Notes: generated by a model from the sequence alone, not told the origin. A DNA stretch of 64,000 nucleotides from Pseudomonas sp. LS44 (GCF_024730785.1 NZ_CP102830.1:4130001-4194000), one strand, 5' to 3'. Positions 22,649 to 33,027 are shown, numbered from the stretch's first letter. Translations and numbers: made by a program.

Positions 22649-23101
22649 TCAAGGCGCGGTCAGGCTCAGCCAATAGGTATAGAACAGCTCATCCCTCACA
22701 TAGCCTAGGCGCTCATAGAGTGCCTGTCCGACTTGATTGGTTTTCGTCGTTTCCAACATCAAACCACAGGCTCCGGACACCTCGGCATGGGCGCGGGCGA
22801 CATTCATCAAGGTTTCCCCGACGCCATGGCGACGGGCCCTTGGCGCCACGTACAAATCGCTGAGCAACCAGGCCGGCTGCAGTGCCAGGGACGAAAAGAA
22901 CGGATACAACTGAACGAAGCCAACAGTCTGTCCACCATCATCGCGCGCCAGCCACAGCACTGAATCCTGCAGAGCCAGACGCGCTTCGAGAAAGCTGCGT
23001 ACCGCCGCGCGCGGCTTGGCCATTTCATAAAAGTCCAGGTAGCCGGCGAACAGTTCGGCGAGCTCATCGAGATCGGTAGCGCAGGCACGACTCACCGACA
23101 T
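22649..23101 (-). CDS. GNAT-family N-acetyltransferase
   Basis: 150 residues. Acetyl-CoA binding motif A is LYVAPRARRHGVGETLM, with RRHGVG fitting R-x-x-G-x-G/A; motif B is around NQVGQALYERLGY. Substrate unknown. It lies 37 nt upstream (in transcription order) of the GcvR-like gene and is divergent from glcB. An acetyltransferase next to glcB is, as I recall, also seen in P. aeruginosa. Confidence 0.88.
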   Translation of the reverse strand: MSVSRACATDLDELAELFAGYLDFYEMAKPRAAVRSFLEARLALQDSVLWLARDDGGQTVGFVQLYPFFSSLALQPAWLLSDLYVAPRARRHGVGETLMNVARAHAEVSGACGLMLETTKTNQVGQALYERLGYVRDELFYTYWLSLTAP

Positions 23102-23409
23102 GAAACAAACCCCAGAACGTAGTCGCTGCAGTATAGGCCGCCGACCCAGCGCGTCATGAGCTAGATCCGACCCAACGGATTTGAACCATTAACGTGTACT
23201 ATCGGAACACTTATTCGATACAATTATTCAGTTTTTTGAGAACATACATGCCCTCAAGATGACCAGAAGGCACCCTCCAGTCGCAGTGCGACGCGTGCCC
23301 ACTGATTTTCCCTATTTCTTCATGTAGTATGCCGCGCCTCGGACTACAAGAACGGCAAAAGCCCGGTCCGAAGCGGTTGAAGTGGTTATTGAGCAGAGTG
23401 AGGCAAGTG
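23102..23409. other. Intergenic region between GNAT gene and glcB
   Basis: 308 nt between divergent genes, notably AT-richer than its surroundings in 23180-23260 (runs such as CAATTATTCAGTTTTTTGAG). It must hold the promoters of both genes; TAGTAT at 23325-23330 is a candidate -10 for glcB but I find no convincing -35. No coding frame stands out. Confidence 0.5.
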
Positions 23410-25587
23410 ATGACTGAACGCGTTCAAGTCGGTGGCCTGCAGGTCGCCAAAGTCCTGTTCGACTTCGTAAACAACGAAGCCATCCCCGGTACCGGCATCG
23501 CTGCCGACAAGTTCTGGGGCGGTGTGGAAGCGGTCATCAACGACCTCGCACCGAAGAACAAAGCCCTGCTCGCCAAGCGCGATGCCCTGCAGGCGCAAAT
23601 CGACGCCTGGCACCAGGCACGTGCCGGCCAGGCCCACGACGCCGTGGCCTACAAGGCGTTCCTGCAGGAAATCGGCTACCTGCTGCCGGAAGCGGCTGAC
23701 TTCCAGGCCACCACGCAGAACGTCGATGAAGAAATCGCCCGCATGGCCGGCCCGCAGCTGGTAGTGCCGGTGATGAACGCGCGCTTCGCCCTGAACGCCG
23801 CCAACGCCCGTTGGGGTTCGCTGTACGACGCACTGTATGGCACCGACGTAATCAGCACCGAAGGTGGCGCGGACAAGGGTCCGGGCTACAACCAGGTGCG
23901 CGGTGACAAGGTCATCGCCTACGCCCGCGCCTTCCTCGACGAAGCCGCGCCGCTGGAAGGTGCCTCGCACGTCGACGCCAGCGCTTATGCGATCGACAAC
24001 GGCAAGCTGGTCGTCAGCCTGAAGAACGGCAACCGCGTCGGCCTGAAGAACCCGGCGCAGTTCATCGCCTTCCAGGGCAACGCCGCGCAACCGGCTGCCG
24101 TGCTGCTGAAGAACAACGGCCTGCACTTCGAAATCCAGATCGACCCGACCAGCCCGATCGGCCAGACCGATGCCGCCGGCGTCAAAGACGTGCTGATGGA
24201 ATCCGCACTGACCACCATCATGGACTGCGAAGACTCCGTGGCCGCCGTCGATGCCGACGACAAGACCGTGGTCTACCGCAACTGGCTGGGCCTGATGAAG
24301 GGCGACCTAGCCGAAAGCGTGGTCAAAGGTGCCAACACCTTCACCCGCACCATGAACCCGGACCGCGTGTACACCCAGGCCGACGGTTCCGAACTAACCC
24401 TGCACGGTCGTTCACTGCTGTTCGTGCGCAACGTCGGTCACCTGATGACCAACCCGGCGATCCTCGACGCGCAAGGCAACGAAGTGCCGGAAGGCATTCA
24501 GGACGCCCTGTTCACCAGCCTGATCGCGGTGCACAACCTGAACGGCAACACCAGCCGCAAGAACACCCGCACCGGCAGCGTGTACATCGTCAAGCCGAAG
24601 ATGCACGGTCCGGAAGAAGTGGCCTTCGCGGTGGAAACCTTCGGCCGCGTCGAGGACGTCCTCGGCCTGCCGCGCAACACCCTGAAAGTCGGCATCATGG
24701 ACGAAGAGCGTCGCACCACCGTCAACCTCAAGGCGTGCATCCAGGCCGCGAAAGAGCGCGTGGTGTTCATCAACACCGGCTTCCTCGACCGTACCGGTGA
24801 CGAAATCCACACCTCCATGGAAGCCGGCGCGATGGTGCGCAAGGCCGCCATGAAGGCCGAGAAGTGGATCGGCGCCTACGAAAACAGCAACGTCGACATC
24901 GGCCTGGCCACCGGCCTGCAAGGCAAGGCACAGATCGGCAAAGGCATGTGGGCGATGCCCGACCTGATGGCTGGCATGGTCGAGCAGAAAATCGCTCACC
25001 CGCTGGCTGGCGCCAACACCGCCTGGGTCCCGTCGCCGACCGCCGCCACCCTGCACGCCATGCACTACCACAAGGTCGACGTGTTCGCCCGTCAGGCCGA
25101 ACTGGCCAAGCGTACTGCCGCGTCGGTGGACGACATCCTGACCATCCCGCTGGCTCAGGACACCAACTGGTCGGCCGAGGAAATCAAGAACGAGTTGGAC
25201 AACAACTCGCAAGGCATCCTCGGTTATGTGGTGCGCTGGATCGACCAGGGCGTCGGTTGCTCCAAGGTGCCGGACATCAATGACGTCGGCCTGATGGAAG
25301 ACCGCGCGACCCTGCGCATCTCCAGCCAGCTGCTGGCCAACTGGCTGCGCCAGGGCATCGTCACCGAAGCGCAGATCGTCGAGAGCCTCGAGCGCATGGC
25401 CGTGGTGGTCGACCGGCAGAACGCCAGCGATTCGCTGTACCGTCCGCTGGCACCGAACTTCGCCGACAACGTGGCCTTCCAGGCCGCGCTGGAGCTGGTG
25501 ATCGAAGGCACCAAGCAGCCCAACGGCTACACCGAGCCGGTGCTGCACCGCCGCCGCCGCGAGTTCAAGGCCAAGAACGGCCTGTAA
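23410..25587 (+). CDS. glcB: Malate synthase G
   Basis: Condenses glyoxylate with acetyl-CoA to malate, completing the glyoxylate shunt and glycolate use. 725 residues, exactly the isoform-G size. [48 protein letters not shown] and [17 protein letters not shown] are characteristic. ATG 23410 has GAGG 6 nt upstream; a 27-codon in-frame extension upstream lacks family similarity. The gene has its own terminator at 25609-25633. With pckA (60951-62492) it supports gluconeogenic growth on acetate or fatty acids. Confidence 0.98.
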   Translation: MTERVQVGGLQVAKVLFDFVNNEAIPGTGIAADKFWGGVEAVINDLAPKNKALLAKRDALQAQIDAWHQARAGQAHDAVAYKAFLQEIGYLLPEAADFQATTQNVDEEIARMAGPQLVVPVMNARFALNAANARWGSLYDALYGTDVISTEGGADKGPGYNQVRGDKVIAYARAFLDEAAPLEGASHVDASAYAIDNGKLVVSLKNGNRVGLKNPAQFIAFQGNAAQPAAVLLKNNGLHFEIQIDPTSPIGQTDAAGVKDVLMESALTTIMDCEDSVAAVDADDKTVVYRNWLGLMKGDLAESVVKGANTFTRTMNPDRVYTQADGSELTLHGRSLLFVRNVGHLMTNPAILDAQGNEVPEGIQDALFTSLIAVHNLNGNTSRKNTRTGSVYIVKPKMHGPEEVAFAVETFGRVEDVLGLPRNTLKVGIMDEERRTTVNLKACIQAAKERVVFINTGFLDRTGDEIHTSMEAGAMVRKAAMKAEKWIGAYENSNVDIGLATGLQGKAQIGKGMWAMPDLMAGMVEQKIAHPLAGANTAWVPSPTAATLHAMHYHKVDVFARQAELAKRTAASVDDILTIPLAQDTNWSAEEIKNELDNNSQGILGYVVRWIDQGVGCSKVPDINDVGLMEDRATLRISSQLLANWLRQGIVTEAQIVESLERMAVVVDRQNASDSLYRPLAPNFADNVAFQAALELVIEGTKQPNGYTEPVLHRRRREFKAKNGL

Positions 25588-25608
25588 GCCCTCGCGATGC
25601 ACTGAAAG

Positions 25609-25633
25609 AGCCGCCCCTCGGGGCGGCTTTTTC
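25609..25633 (+). terminator. Terminator of glcB
   Basis: AGCCGCCCC (25609-25617) pairs with GGGGCGGCT (25620-25628), followed by TTTTTCG. Confidence 0.85.
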
Positions 25634-25655
25634 GTTTCCGGTCCGACAGGAACAA

Positions 25656-25716
25656 GTAGCTCGGATGAAACCCGGGAAGCACAGCCGCCGGCTTCCCCGG
25701 ATTGCATCCGGGCTAC
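25656..25716. repeat. REP-type palindrome, GTAGC...GCTAC
   Basis: GTAGCTCGGATGAAACCCGGG faces CCCGGATTGCATCCGGGCTAC around a GC-rich centre (shown in part). The right arm is nearly identical to 49210-49230. The rest of 25588-25966 holds the glcB terminator, this repeat and the ahpC promoter region. Confidence 0.75.
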
Positions 25717-25859
25717 GGCTCGCAGGGCGACTTCGCACCTCCCATGACCTATCTCAACGAATCGTCACATGGGCAGGCGTAGGGTGCTCACATGCCGCCA
25801 TCGGTTGATTTAGCTGCCTGCCACCCCCACTTAGGGAACTACCTCGTCTCTCGGATGGC

Positions 25860-25896
25860 ATAGAGAGATGTAATCAATTCAATGCCTTCAATCAAT
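25860..25896 (+). promoter_or_regulatory. Weak OxyR-like site upstream of ahpC
   Basis: ATAG-N7-TAAT-N7-ATGC-N7-CAAT matches 11 of 16 positions of the OxyR pattern ATAG-N7-CTAT-N7-ATAG-N7-CTAT. Spacing is exact, and ahpC genes are classic OxyR targets, but the match is partial. It lies 70-107 nt before the ahpC start. Confidence 0.35.
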
Positions 25897-25966
25897 TTAG
25901 CGATATAGCCGGATTGAATTAGGATGGCCCCATCAAATTTCCAAACCCCACTAAGGAGTTCATCCC

Positions 25967-26530
25967 ATGTCTCTGATTAACACTCAGGTTCAGCCGTTCA
26001 CCGCTAACGCGTTCCACAACGGCGAGTTCATCCAGGTTACCGAGCAGTCCCTGAAGGGCAAGTGGTCCGTGCTGATCTTCATGCCGGCCGCCTTCACCTT
26101 CAACTGCCCAACCGAGATCGAAGACGCCGCCAACAACTACGCCGAATTCCAGAAGGCCGGTACCGAGGTGTACATCGTCACCACCGATACCCACTTCTCG
26201 CACAAGGTCTGGCACGAAACCTCCCCGGCCGTTGGCAAGGCTCAGTTCCCGCTGATCGGTGACCCGACTCACCAACTGACCAACGCGTTCGGCGTGCACA
26301 TCCCGGAAGAAGGCCTGGCCCTGCGTGGCACCTTCGTGATCAACCCGGAAGGCGTGATCAAGACCGTGGAAATCCACTCCAACGAAATCGCCCGTGACGT
26401 AGCGGAAACCCTGCGCAAGCTGAAAGCTGCCCAGTACACCGCCGCCAACCCGGGTCAGGTTTGCCCGGCCAAGTGGAAAGAAGGCGAAGCCACCCTGGCT
26501 CCGTCCCTCGATCTGGTCGGTAAAATCTAA
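25967..26530 (+). CDS. ahpC: Alkyl hydroperoxide reductase peroxiredoxin AhpC
   Basis: Two-cysteine peroxiredoxin that reduces hydrogen peroxide, organic hydroperoxides and peroxynitrite in the cytoplasm. 187 residues. Peroxidatic Cys47 lies in FTFNCPTE; resolving Cys166 in GQVCPAKW. AAGGAG precedes the ATG. It is followed by ahpF, its reductase, 130 nt downstream with a hairpin between them. Confidence 0.98.
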   Translation: MSLINTQVQPFTANAFHNGEFIQVTEQSLKGKWSVLIFMPAAFTFNCPTEIEDAANNYAEFQKAGTEVYIVTTDTHFSHKVWHETSPAVGKAQFPLIGDPTHQLTNAFGVHIPEEGLALRGTFVINPEGVIKTVEIHSNEIARDVAETLRKLKAAQYTAANPGQVCPAKWKEGEATLAPSLDLVGKI

Positions 26531-26590
26531 GCCGCAACCCACAAGGTTGCTGCGCTACAAGGGCTGAATCTCAGCCCTTCTGGTGCCCGA

Positions 26591-26625
26591 ACGCCCGGGC
26601 GCGATCCGTCCGGGCGTTTCTGTTT
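26591..26625 (+). terminator. Hairpin between ahpC and ahpF (attenuating terminator)
   Basis: ACGCCCGG (26591-26598) pairs with CCGGGCGT (26610-26617), then TTCTGTTT. Its place inside the ahpCF unit suggests partial termination giving more ahpC than ahpF mRNA; that ratio is inference. Confidence 0.65.
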
Positions 26626-26660
26626 CTGAAATTCGTACTTTCGCAGAGGAAATTGCAGTC

Positions 26661-28217
26661 ATGTTGGACGCCAATCTGAAATCCCAGTTGAAGGCTTACC
26701 TCGAGAAGGTCACCCTGCCGTTCGAGATCGTTGCGTCCCTCGATGACAGCGCGAAGTCTCAGGAACTGCTCGGCCTGCTCAAAGACATCGTCGGCCTGAC
26801 CGACAAGATCACCCTGAAGACCGATGGCAGCGACGCCCGTCGTCCGTCGTTCTCGCTCAACCGCCCGGGTGCGGATATCGGCCTGACCTTCGCCGGCATC
26901 CCCATGGGCCACGAATTCACCTCGCTGGTCCTGGCCCTGCTGCAAGTTGGCGGCCACCCGTCTAAGCTGGACGCGGAGACCATCGAGCAAATCAAGAGCA
27001 TCGAAGGCCGTTTCGAATTTGAAACCTACTTCTCGCTGTCCTGCCAGAACTGCCCGGACGTGGTCCAGGCGCTGAACCTGATGGCCGTGCTCAACCCGAA
27101 CATCCGTAACGTGTCGATCGACGGCGCACTGTTCCAGGAAGAAGTCGAGCGCCGCCAGGTCATGGCCGTGCCGAGCATCTACCTGAACGGTGAAGTGTTC
27201 GCTTCGGGGCGTATGGAGGTGAAGGAAATCCTCGCCAAGATCGACACCGGCGCCGCCAACCGCGACGCCGAGAAGATGAACGCCAAGGACGCCTTCGACG
27301 TGCTGGTGGTCGGCGGTGGCCCGGCCGGCGCCGCCGCGGCGATCTATGCCGCACGTAAAGGCATCCGCACCGGCGTGGCCGCCGAGCGTTTCGGTGGCCA
27401 GGTGCTCGACACCATGGCGATCGAGAACTTCGTTTCCGTGCAGGAGACCGAAGGACCGAAACTGGCGCGCGCCCTGGAAGAGCACGTCAAGCAGTACGAC
27501 GTCGACATCATGGACCTGCAGCGTGCCAGCGCGCTGATCCCGGCCAGCGCCGTCGGCGGTCTGCACGAGGTCAAGTTCGAGAGCGGTGCGAGCCTCAAGG
27601 CCAAGACCGTGATCCTCGCCACCGGCGCACGCTGGCGCGAAATGAACGTGCCCGGCGAGAAGGAATACAAAGCCAAGGGCGTGTGCTTCTGCCCGCACTG
27701 CGACGGCCCGCTGTTCAAGGGCAAGCGCGTAGCGGTGATCGGCGGCGGTAACTCCGGCGTGGAAGCGGCCATCGACCTGGCCGGCATCGTCGCCCATGTC
27801 ACCCTGATCGAGTTCGATGACAAGCTGCGCGCCGACGCCGTGCTGCAGAAGAAACTCAACAGCCTGGCCAACGTCACCGTGATCAAGAGCGCGCTGACCA
27901 CCGAGGTCAAGGGCGACGGGCAGAAAGTCACCGGCCTGGTCTACAAGGACCGCGTCAGTGAGGAACTGCGCACCGTCGAGCTGGAAGGCATCTTCGTGCA
28001 GATCGGCCTGCTGCCTAACAGCGACTGGCTGAAGGGCAGCATCGAGTTGTCGCCACGCGGCGAGATCATCGCCGATTCGCGGGGCGAAACCTCGGTGCCG
28101 GGCGTATTCGCCGCCGGCGACGTGACCACCGTGCCGTACAAACAGATCGTTATCGCGGTCGGCGAAGGGGCCAAAGCCTCGCTGAGTGCCTTCGATCACC
28201 TGATCCGCACCACCTGA
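26661..28217 (+). CDS. ahpF: Alkyl hydroperoxide reductase subunit F
   Basis: FAD-dependent NADH:disulfide reductase that recharges AhpC. 518 residues. The N-terminal double thioredoxin-fold domain carries Cys128-Gln-Asn-Cys131 ([11 protein letters not shown]); the thioredoxin-reductase-like part has FAD motif [11 protein letters not shown] near 216-226, the redox pair CPHC (344-347) and NADH motif [14 protein letters not shown] 26661 is chosen from the match to the family N-terminus [20 protein letters not shown] lies upstream. Confidence 0.97.
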   Translation: MLDANLKSQLKAYLEKVTLPFEIVASLDDSAKSQELLGLLKDIVGLTDKITLKTDGSDARRPSFSLNRPGADIGLTFAGIPMGHEFTSLVLALLQVGGHPSKLDAETIEQIKSIEGRFEFETYFSLSCQNCPDVVQALNLMAVLNPNIRNVSIDGALFQEEVERRQVMAVPSIYLNGEVFASGRMEVKEILAKIDTGAANRDAEKMNAKDAFDVLVVGGGPAGAAAAIYAARKGIRTGVAAERFGGQVLDTMAIENFVSVQETEGPKLARALEEHVKQYDVDIMDLQRASALIPASAVGGLHEVKFESGASLKAKTVILATGARWREMNVPGEKEYKAKGVCFCPHCDGPLFKGKRVAVIGGGNSGVEAAIDLAGIVAHVTLIEFDDKLRADAVLQKKLNSLANVTVIKSALTTEVKGDGQKVTGLVYKDRVSEELRTVELEGIFVQIGLLPNSDWLKGSIELSPRGEIIADSRGETSVPGVFAAGDVTTVPYKQIVIAVGEGAKASLSAFDHLIRTT

Positions 28218-28232
28218 TCGAGCGCTAAACAC

Positions 28233-28267
28233 AGCCGCCGTCCTGCTCTGCAGGCGGCGGCTTTTTA
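28233..28267 (+). terminator. Terminator of ahpF
   Basis: AGCCGCCG (28233-28240) pairs with CGGCGGCT (28255-28262), extended inside by CCTG/CAGG, then TTTTTAG. Confidence 0.8.
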
Positions 28268-28444
28268 GTGCAAGGGTATTTGCGTTCTCGCGACACCCGA
28301 CTTCAGCGATGCGACAAGCCCCTGCTCGGCCCTATCGCACCGGGGCCATGCGCTTGGCTGCACTTTGGGCGCTATGCTAGCTTGGTGCCACGCCAGGAAG
28401 GCCCGTTAACGCCGGAGTGCTCTGTAACCCCAAGAGGAACCTGT

Positions 28445-29218
28445 ATGGCCGAGGCTACGCCCGCCCTGGAAATCCGCAACCTGCACAAACGTTACGGCGA
28501 CCTCGAGGTTCTCAAGGGCATCTCCCTGACCGCGCGCGATGGCGATGTGATCTCGATTCTCGGCTCTTCCGGCTCCGGCAAGTCGACCTTTCTGCGCTGC
28601 ATCAACCTGCTGGAAAACCCGCATCAGGGACAGATCATCGTCGCCGGCGAAGAACTCAAGCTGAAGACCAGCCGGCATGGCGAATTGGTCGCCGCCGACA
28701 ACAAACAGATCAACCGCCTGCGCAGCGAAATCGGTTTCGTCTTCCAGAACTTCAACCTCTGGCCGCACATGACGGTGCTCGACAACATCATCGAGGCGCC
28801 GCGCCGGGTGCTCGGCCAGAGCCGTGCCGAAGCCATTGAAGTGGCCGAAGCGCTGCTGGCCAAGGTCGGCATCGCCGACAAGCGCCACGTTTACCCGAAC
28901 CAGCTTTCCGGCGGCCAACAACAGCGCGCAGCGATCGCCCGCACCCTGGCCATGCAACCGAAGGTGATTCTGTTCGATGAGCCTACCTCGGCGCTCGATC
29001 CGGAAATGGTCCAAGAAGTGCTAGCGGTTATCCGCGCGCTCGCCGAAGAAGGTCGCACTATGCTGCTGGTTACCCACGAGATGGGTTTTGCTCGGCAAGT
29101 GTCCAGCGAAGTGGTTTTCCTGCATCAAGGGTTGGTGGAAGAACAAGGCTCACCCGCGCAGGTCTTCGACCACCCGAACTCGGCACGCTGCAAACAGTTC
29201 ATGTCCAGCAATCACTAA
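28445..29218 (+). CDS. Amino acid ABC transporter ATPase (HisP/AotP-like)
   Basis: ATP-hydrolysing subunit of a polar/basic amino acid importer. 257 residues: Walker [11 protein letters not shown]-loop in [11 protein letters not shown], signature LSGGQQQR, Walker [13 protein letters not shown]-loop THEM. ATG 28445 has AGAGGA upstream. It heads a four-gene unit ATPase, binding protein, permease, permease; the same order is found, as I recall, at PA5152-PA5155 of P. aeruginosa. Substrate is probably histidine, arginine, lysine or ornithine, inferred from family. Confidence 0.93.
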   Translation: MAEATPALEIRNLHKRYGDLEVLKGISLTARDGDVISILGSSGSGKSTFLRCINLLENPHQGQIIVAGEELKLKTSRHGELVAADNKQINRLRSEIGFVFQNFNLWPHMTVLDNIIEAPRRVLGQSRAEAIEVAEALLAKVGIADKRHVYPNQLSGGQQQRAAIARTLAMQPKVILFDEPTSALDPEMVQEVLAVIRALAEEGRTMLLVTHEMGFARQVSSEVVFLHQGLVEEQGSPAQVFDHPNSARCKQFMSSNH

Positions 29219-29231
29219 CGGAGCAACACGC

Positions 29232-29984
29232 ATGATGACATATAAGAAAATGCTGCTGGCCGCTGCCGCCACCCTGGCTTTCGGTTCCGGCGCCTTTGCC
29301 GCGGATAAACTGAAGATCGGTACCGAAGGCGCTTACCCGCCCTTCAACCTGATCGATGCCAGCGGTCAAGTAGTCGGTTTCGACGTCGAGATTGCCCAGG
29401 CGTTGTGCGCCAAAATGAAAGTCGAATGCGAAGTGGTCACCTCCGACTGGGACGGCATCATTCCGGCATTGAACGCGAAGAAATTCGACTTCATCGCCGC
29501 CTCGATGTCGATCACCGAAGAGCGCAAGCAAGCGGTCGACTTCACCGACCCCTACTACACCAACAAGCTGCAATTCATCGCCAGCAAAACCACTGAGCTG
29601 AAAACCGACAAAACCGGCCTGAAAGGCAAAGTGATCGGCGCCCAGCGCGCGACCATCGCCGGCAACTGGCTGGAAGACAACCTCAACGACGTGGTCGACA
29701 TCAAGCTCTACGACACTCAGGACAACGCCTATCTGGACCTGGCGTCAGGCCGCCTCGATGGCATCCTGGCCGACACCTTCGTCAACTGGGAATGGCTGAA
29801 GAGCGATGCCGGCAAGAGCTTCGAGTTCAAGGGTGATCCGGTATTCGACAACGACAAGATCGGCCTGGCCGTGCGCAAGGACGACCCGCTGCGGACCAAG
29901 CTGAACGCCGCGCTGAAGGAAATTGTCGCCGACGGCACCTACAAGAAGATCAACGACAAGTACTTCCCGTTCAGCATCTACTGA
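29232..29984 (+). CDS. Periplasmic basic amino acid-binding protein
   Basis: Substrate-capture subunit of the importer. 250 residues: signal peptide with basic start MMTYKKM and probable cleavage AFA/ADKLKIG, then the SBP_bac_3 fold (GTEGAYPPFNLIDASG, DWDGIIPALNAKKFDFI, MSITEERKQAVDFTDPYY). The last resembles the lysine/arginine/ornithine-binding signature. GGAG lies 8 nt upstream; the second ATG (29235) is also possible. It lies 13 nt after the ATPase gene. Confidence 0.93.
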   Translation: MMTYKKMLLAAAATLAFGSGAFAADKLKIGTEGAYPPFNLIDASGQVVGFDVEIAQALCAKMKVECEVVTSDWDGIIPALNAKKFDFIAASMSITEERKQAVDFTDPYYTNKLQFIASKTTELKTDKTGLKGKVIGAQRATIAGNWLEDNLNDVVDIKLYDTQDNAYLDLASGRLDGILADTFVNWEWLKSDAGKSFEFKGDPVFDNDKIGLAVRKDDPLRTKLNAALKEIVADGTYKKINDKYFPFSIY

Positions 29985-30039
29985 TGCGTCCCGACTGGCG
30001 CCGTCGCCCGGCGGCGCCAGCCTCCAATAGTTGCCCCAG

Positions 30040-30735
30040 ATGAATTTCGATCTCTACGGATTCGGTCCGGCGCTGGCCGCCGGCACTCTGATGACCATCA
30101 AGCTGGCGTTATCGGCGCTGGCCCTCGGCTTGGTGCTCGGCTTGCTCGGCGCCCTGGCCAGAACTTCTCCGCTGCGGCCCCTGCAATGGCTGGGCGAAAC
30201 CTATTCGACGCTGGTCCGCGGCGTACCCGAGTTGCTCTGGGTACTGCTGATCTATTTCGGCACGGTCAATGCCATGCATGCCCTGGGCGCGTGGATTGGC
30301 CGGCCTGAGCTGGAACTCAGCCCCTTCGCCGCCGGCAGCATCGCGCTGGGCCTGTGCTTCGGCGCCTACGCCACGGAAGTATTTCGTGGCGCGATCCTCG
30401 CAGTGCCGCGCGGCCACCGCGAAGCCGGTCAGGCGTTGGGCCTGTCCAAAGGGCGAATTCTTTGGCGGCTTGTTCTGCCGCAGATGTGGCGCATCGCCCT
30501 GCCCGGGCTCGGCAACCTGTTCATGATTCTGATGAAGGACACCGCGCTGATCTCGGTGGTCGGCCTCGGCGAAATCATGCGTACTGCGCAAATCGCCGTG
30601 ACGGTAAGCAAACAACCGTTCACCTTCTTCCTGGTCGCAGCCTTCATTTACCTAGGCCTGACTGTGCTGGCCATGATCGGCCTGTACTTCCTCGAGAAAC
30701 GCGCCGCGCGCGGCTTTGCCAGGAGCGGCGCATGA
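30040..30735 (+). CDS. Amino acid ABC transporter permease (HisQ-like)
   Basis: 231 residues with about five membrane segments. The EAA loop that contacts the ATPase is seen as GAILAVPRGHREAGQALGLS. ATG 30040 lacks a strong ribosome site; TTG 30031 is in frame as an alternative. Its stop overlaps the start of the second permease (ATGA at 30732-30735), so both are translated together to form the heterodimeric channel. Confidence 0.92.
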   Translation: MNFDLYGFGPALAAGTLMTIKLALSALALGLVLGLLGALARTSPLRPLQWLGETYSTLVRGVPELLWVLLIYFGTVNAMHALGAWIGRPELELSPFAAGSIALGLCFGAYATEVFRGAILAVPRGHREAGQALGLSKGRILWRLVLPQMWRIALPGLGNLFMILMKDTALISVVGLGEIMRTAQIAVTVSKQPFTFFLVAAFIYLGLTVLAMIGLYFLEKRAARGFARSGA

Positions 30736-31421
30736 ACTGGGAAGTGATCCTCAAATGGCTGCCGCGCTTTGTCGACGCCGCCGGTCTGACCCTCGAACTG
30801 GTCGCCATCGCCGTACTCGCCGGGCTGATTCTCGCCCTGCCAATGGGCATCGCCCGCGCCTCGCGACACTGGTATGTGCGCGCCCTGCCGTATGGTTACA
30901 TCTTCTTCTTCCGCGGCACGCCGCTACTGGTGCAACTGTTCCTGGTCTACTACGGCGCGGCGCAGTTCGATGCGGTTCGTCAGGGGCCGCTCTGGCCATA
31001 CCTACGCGATCCGTACTGGTGCGCGGTGCTGACCATGACCTTGCACACCGCCGCCTATATCGCCGAGATCCTGCGTGGCGCCATTCAGGCCGTACCACCA
31101 GGCGAAATCGAGGCGGCCCGCGCGTTGGGCATGTCGCGCGCGCAGGCGATGCTCTACATCGTCCTGCCGCGCGCCTCGCGCATCGGTCTGCCGGCCTACA
31201 GCAATGAAGTGATCCTGATGCTCAAGGCCAGCGCCCTGGCCAGCACCGTCACCCTGCTGGAATTGACCGGCATGGCGCGCACCATGAATGCCCGCACCTA
31301 TCTGTCGGTGGAGGGATTCTTCACTGCCGGAGTGTTCTACCTGCTGATCGCCTTTATCCTGGTCCGCGCCTTCAAATTGCTGGAGCGTTGGCTACGCGTC
31401 GACGTCACGCAAGGCCGCTAA
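30732..31421 (+). CDS. Amino acid ABC transporter permease (HisM-like)
   Basis: 229 residues, the second channel subunit. EAA loop GAIQAVPPGEIEAARALGMS; RGTPLLVQLFLVYYG near the N-terminal third is typical of the His/Glu/Gln/Arg permease family. AGGAG at 30721 precedes the ATG, inside the end of the first permease. The methyltransferase gene follows after 36 nt. Confidence 0.93.
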   Translation: MNWEVILKWLPRFVDAAGLTLELVAIAVLAGLILALPMGIARASRHWYVRALPYGYIFFFRGTPLLVQLFLVYYGAAQFDAVRQGPLWPYLRDPYWCAVLTMTLHTAAYIAEILRGAIQAVPPGEIEAARALGMSRAQAMLYIVLPRASRIGLPAYSNEVILMLKASALASTVTLLELTGMARTMNARTYLSVEGFFTAGVFYLLIAFILVRAFKLLERWLRVDVTQGR

Positions 31422-31457
31422 TCCGCCGCGCCAACGGACCTTCATCAGGCTTTCAAA

Positions 31458-32684
31458 ATGCTTACCGGCCCCTCCCTGCTCGAGCGCTTTCAGGCGCTCG
31501 ACGCCTTTCTTCTCAGTCATCAAGGGCTTTGGCGGCCACGCCCGTTCAACCATCTGCAACTGCCGTGGGAAGCCGAACATGCCAAGCTGGCGCGCTGGTT
31601 GCGCGGGCGATCGCTGGAGGCCGCCGAAGCCGCGGACAACCATCCGGAGCTCCTCGCCGCGCCGGCACCCTTCCCGCAGCTGGCCGCGCGTGCCATGGAG
31701 CTTGCGGCAGTCGGCGAATTACCGGCGCAACCCCGCCAGATGCCTCCAGCACGCTTCAGCCATGATGTGCCGGGACGCAAATGGCAGCAGATCGAAGTCT
31801 TCGCCCAGCACCTGAATTTCGATCAGGCGCCACGCCACTGGCTCGACTGGTGTTCAGGCAAAGGCCACCTCGGCCACCTACTCGCCTGGCAGGGCGGAGA
31901 CCTGACCTGCCTGGAGCATGACCCGGAACTGGTCGAGTCCGGCCGCGCGCTCAGCCAGCGCCGCCAGCTCGCGGCTCGGCATATCAACCAGGATGTGCTC
32001 GCCGCCGATGCCGGCGCGCATGTGCACCCCCACCAAACCCCGGTTGCCTTGCACGCCTGCGGCGACCTGCATGTGCGCCTGATCCAGCTGGCCAGTGCCG
32101 CCGGCTGCGCGCAAATGGCAATTGCACCGTGCTGCTACAACCGCATTGCGGCGCCCACCTATCAGCCGTTATCGGCCACCGCGCAAGCCTCGGCGCTTGA
32201 ACTTTCGCGCGAGGATCTGGGCCTGCCCTTGAGCGAAACGGTGACCGCCGGCGCCCGCGTGCGCCGCCAGCGCGACACCTCGATGGCCCGCCGACTGGCC
32301 TTCGATCTGCTGCAACGCGAACTGCGCGGCGGCGATGCCTATCTTCCTACGCCCTCGCTACCCAGTGCCTGGTTGCAGAAAGACTTCCGCAGCTACTGCG
32401 AGGACCTCGCCGCATTGAAGGCCTTGCCGATTCCGGGCACGCGCGACTGGGCCGCGCTGGAGGCTGCCGGCTGGCAACGTCTAGCGGCGGTACGCAATCT
32501 CGAACTGCTCCGCGGTTTGTTCCGCCGCCCCCTGGAAATCTGGCTGCTACTCGATCGCGCGTTGTTTCTACAGGAACTTGGCTACCGGGTCAGCTTGGGC
32601 AGCTTTTGCCCAGCCGGGCTAAGCCCGCGCAACCTTTTGCTGCTCGCCGAGCGCGAGCAAGTTGCGCACACATTCTGTGGATAA
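31458..32684 (+). CDS. SAM-dependent methyltransferase (Methyltransf_32-like)
   Basis: 408 residues. The SAM-binding segment is WLDWCSGKGHLGHLLA (D-x-C-x-G-x-G), followed by CLEHDPELVE, HACGDLHVRL and the APCCYN segment characteristic of the METTL25/RRNAD1-like group. The C-terminal 150 residues have no recognised domain. Substrate unknown; distant eukaryotic relatives act on ribosomal protein or rRNA, so this should not be transferred. It is only 36 nt after the ABC transporter and may be read through with it. Confidence 0.7.
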   Translation: MLTGPSLLERFQALDAFLLSHQGLWRPRPFNHLQLPWEAEHAKLARWLRGRSLEAAEAADNHPELLAAPAPFPQLAARAMELAAVGELPAQPRQMPPARFSHDVPGRKWQQIEVFAQHLNFDQAPRHWLDWCSGKGHLGHLLAWQGGDLTCLEHDPELVESGRALSQRRQLAARHINQDVLAADAGAHVHPHQTPVALHACGDLHVRLIQLASAAGCAQMAIAPCCYNRIAAPTYQPLSATAQASALELSREDLGLPLSETVTAGARVRRQRDTSMARRLAFDLLQRELRGGDAYLPTPSLPSAWLQKDFRSYCEDLAALKALPIPGTRDWAALEAAGWQRLAAVRNLELLRGLFRRPLEIWLLLDRALFLQELGYRVSLGSFCPAGLSPRNLLLLAEREQVAHTFCG

Positions 32685-32909
32685 GTTTGTGGGTTGTTTC
32701 TGAGCAAATCGCTGAAATCCACGCCGCACAAGGCGAAAAGGTGATTGACGCTTTTTTATCCAGAAAATAAACCTATAAAAAACAGATATTTATAAAAAAA
32801 ATTCAGCATCGCCTCAGAAAAATGCATCGCCGTACTAAGTGCTTCAAAATTGTGCATAAGCTTTCAGGCCAATCTTCGATAAAAGCGCCTAAATCGCCCT
32901 TTTCACGTC

Positions 32910-32937
32910 TTTACTCGGCCCGGCCAATGGATATAAT
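32910..32937 (+). promoter_or_regulatory. Sigma-70 promoter of tRNA-Thr
   Basis: TTTACT (32910-32915), 16-nt spacer, TATAAT (32932-32937), then a GC-rich discriminator GGCGGCCC. The preceding stretch 32755-32810 is strongly AT-rich (ATTTATAAAAAAAATTC), possibly an UP-like or nucleoid-protein-bound region. Confidence 0.75.
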
Positions 32938-32951
32938 GGCGGCCCGAAAAA

Positions 32952-33027
<76 letters not shown>

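Noticed and set aside
24412..25707. 431-codon minus-strand frame opposite glcB
   Set aside because: Antisense shadow with His/Val/Gly-rich composition and no motif.
26571..28232. 553-codon minus-strand frame opposite ahpF
   Set aside because: Antisense shadow; ahpF on the plus strand has complete domain motifs.
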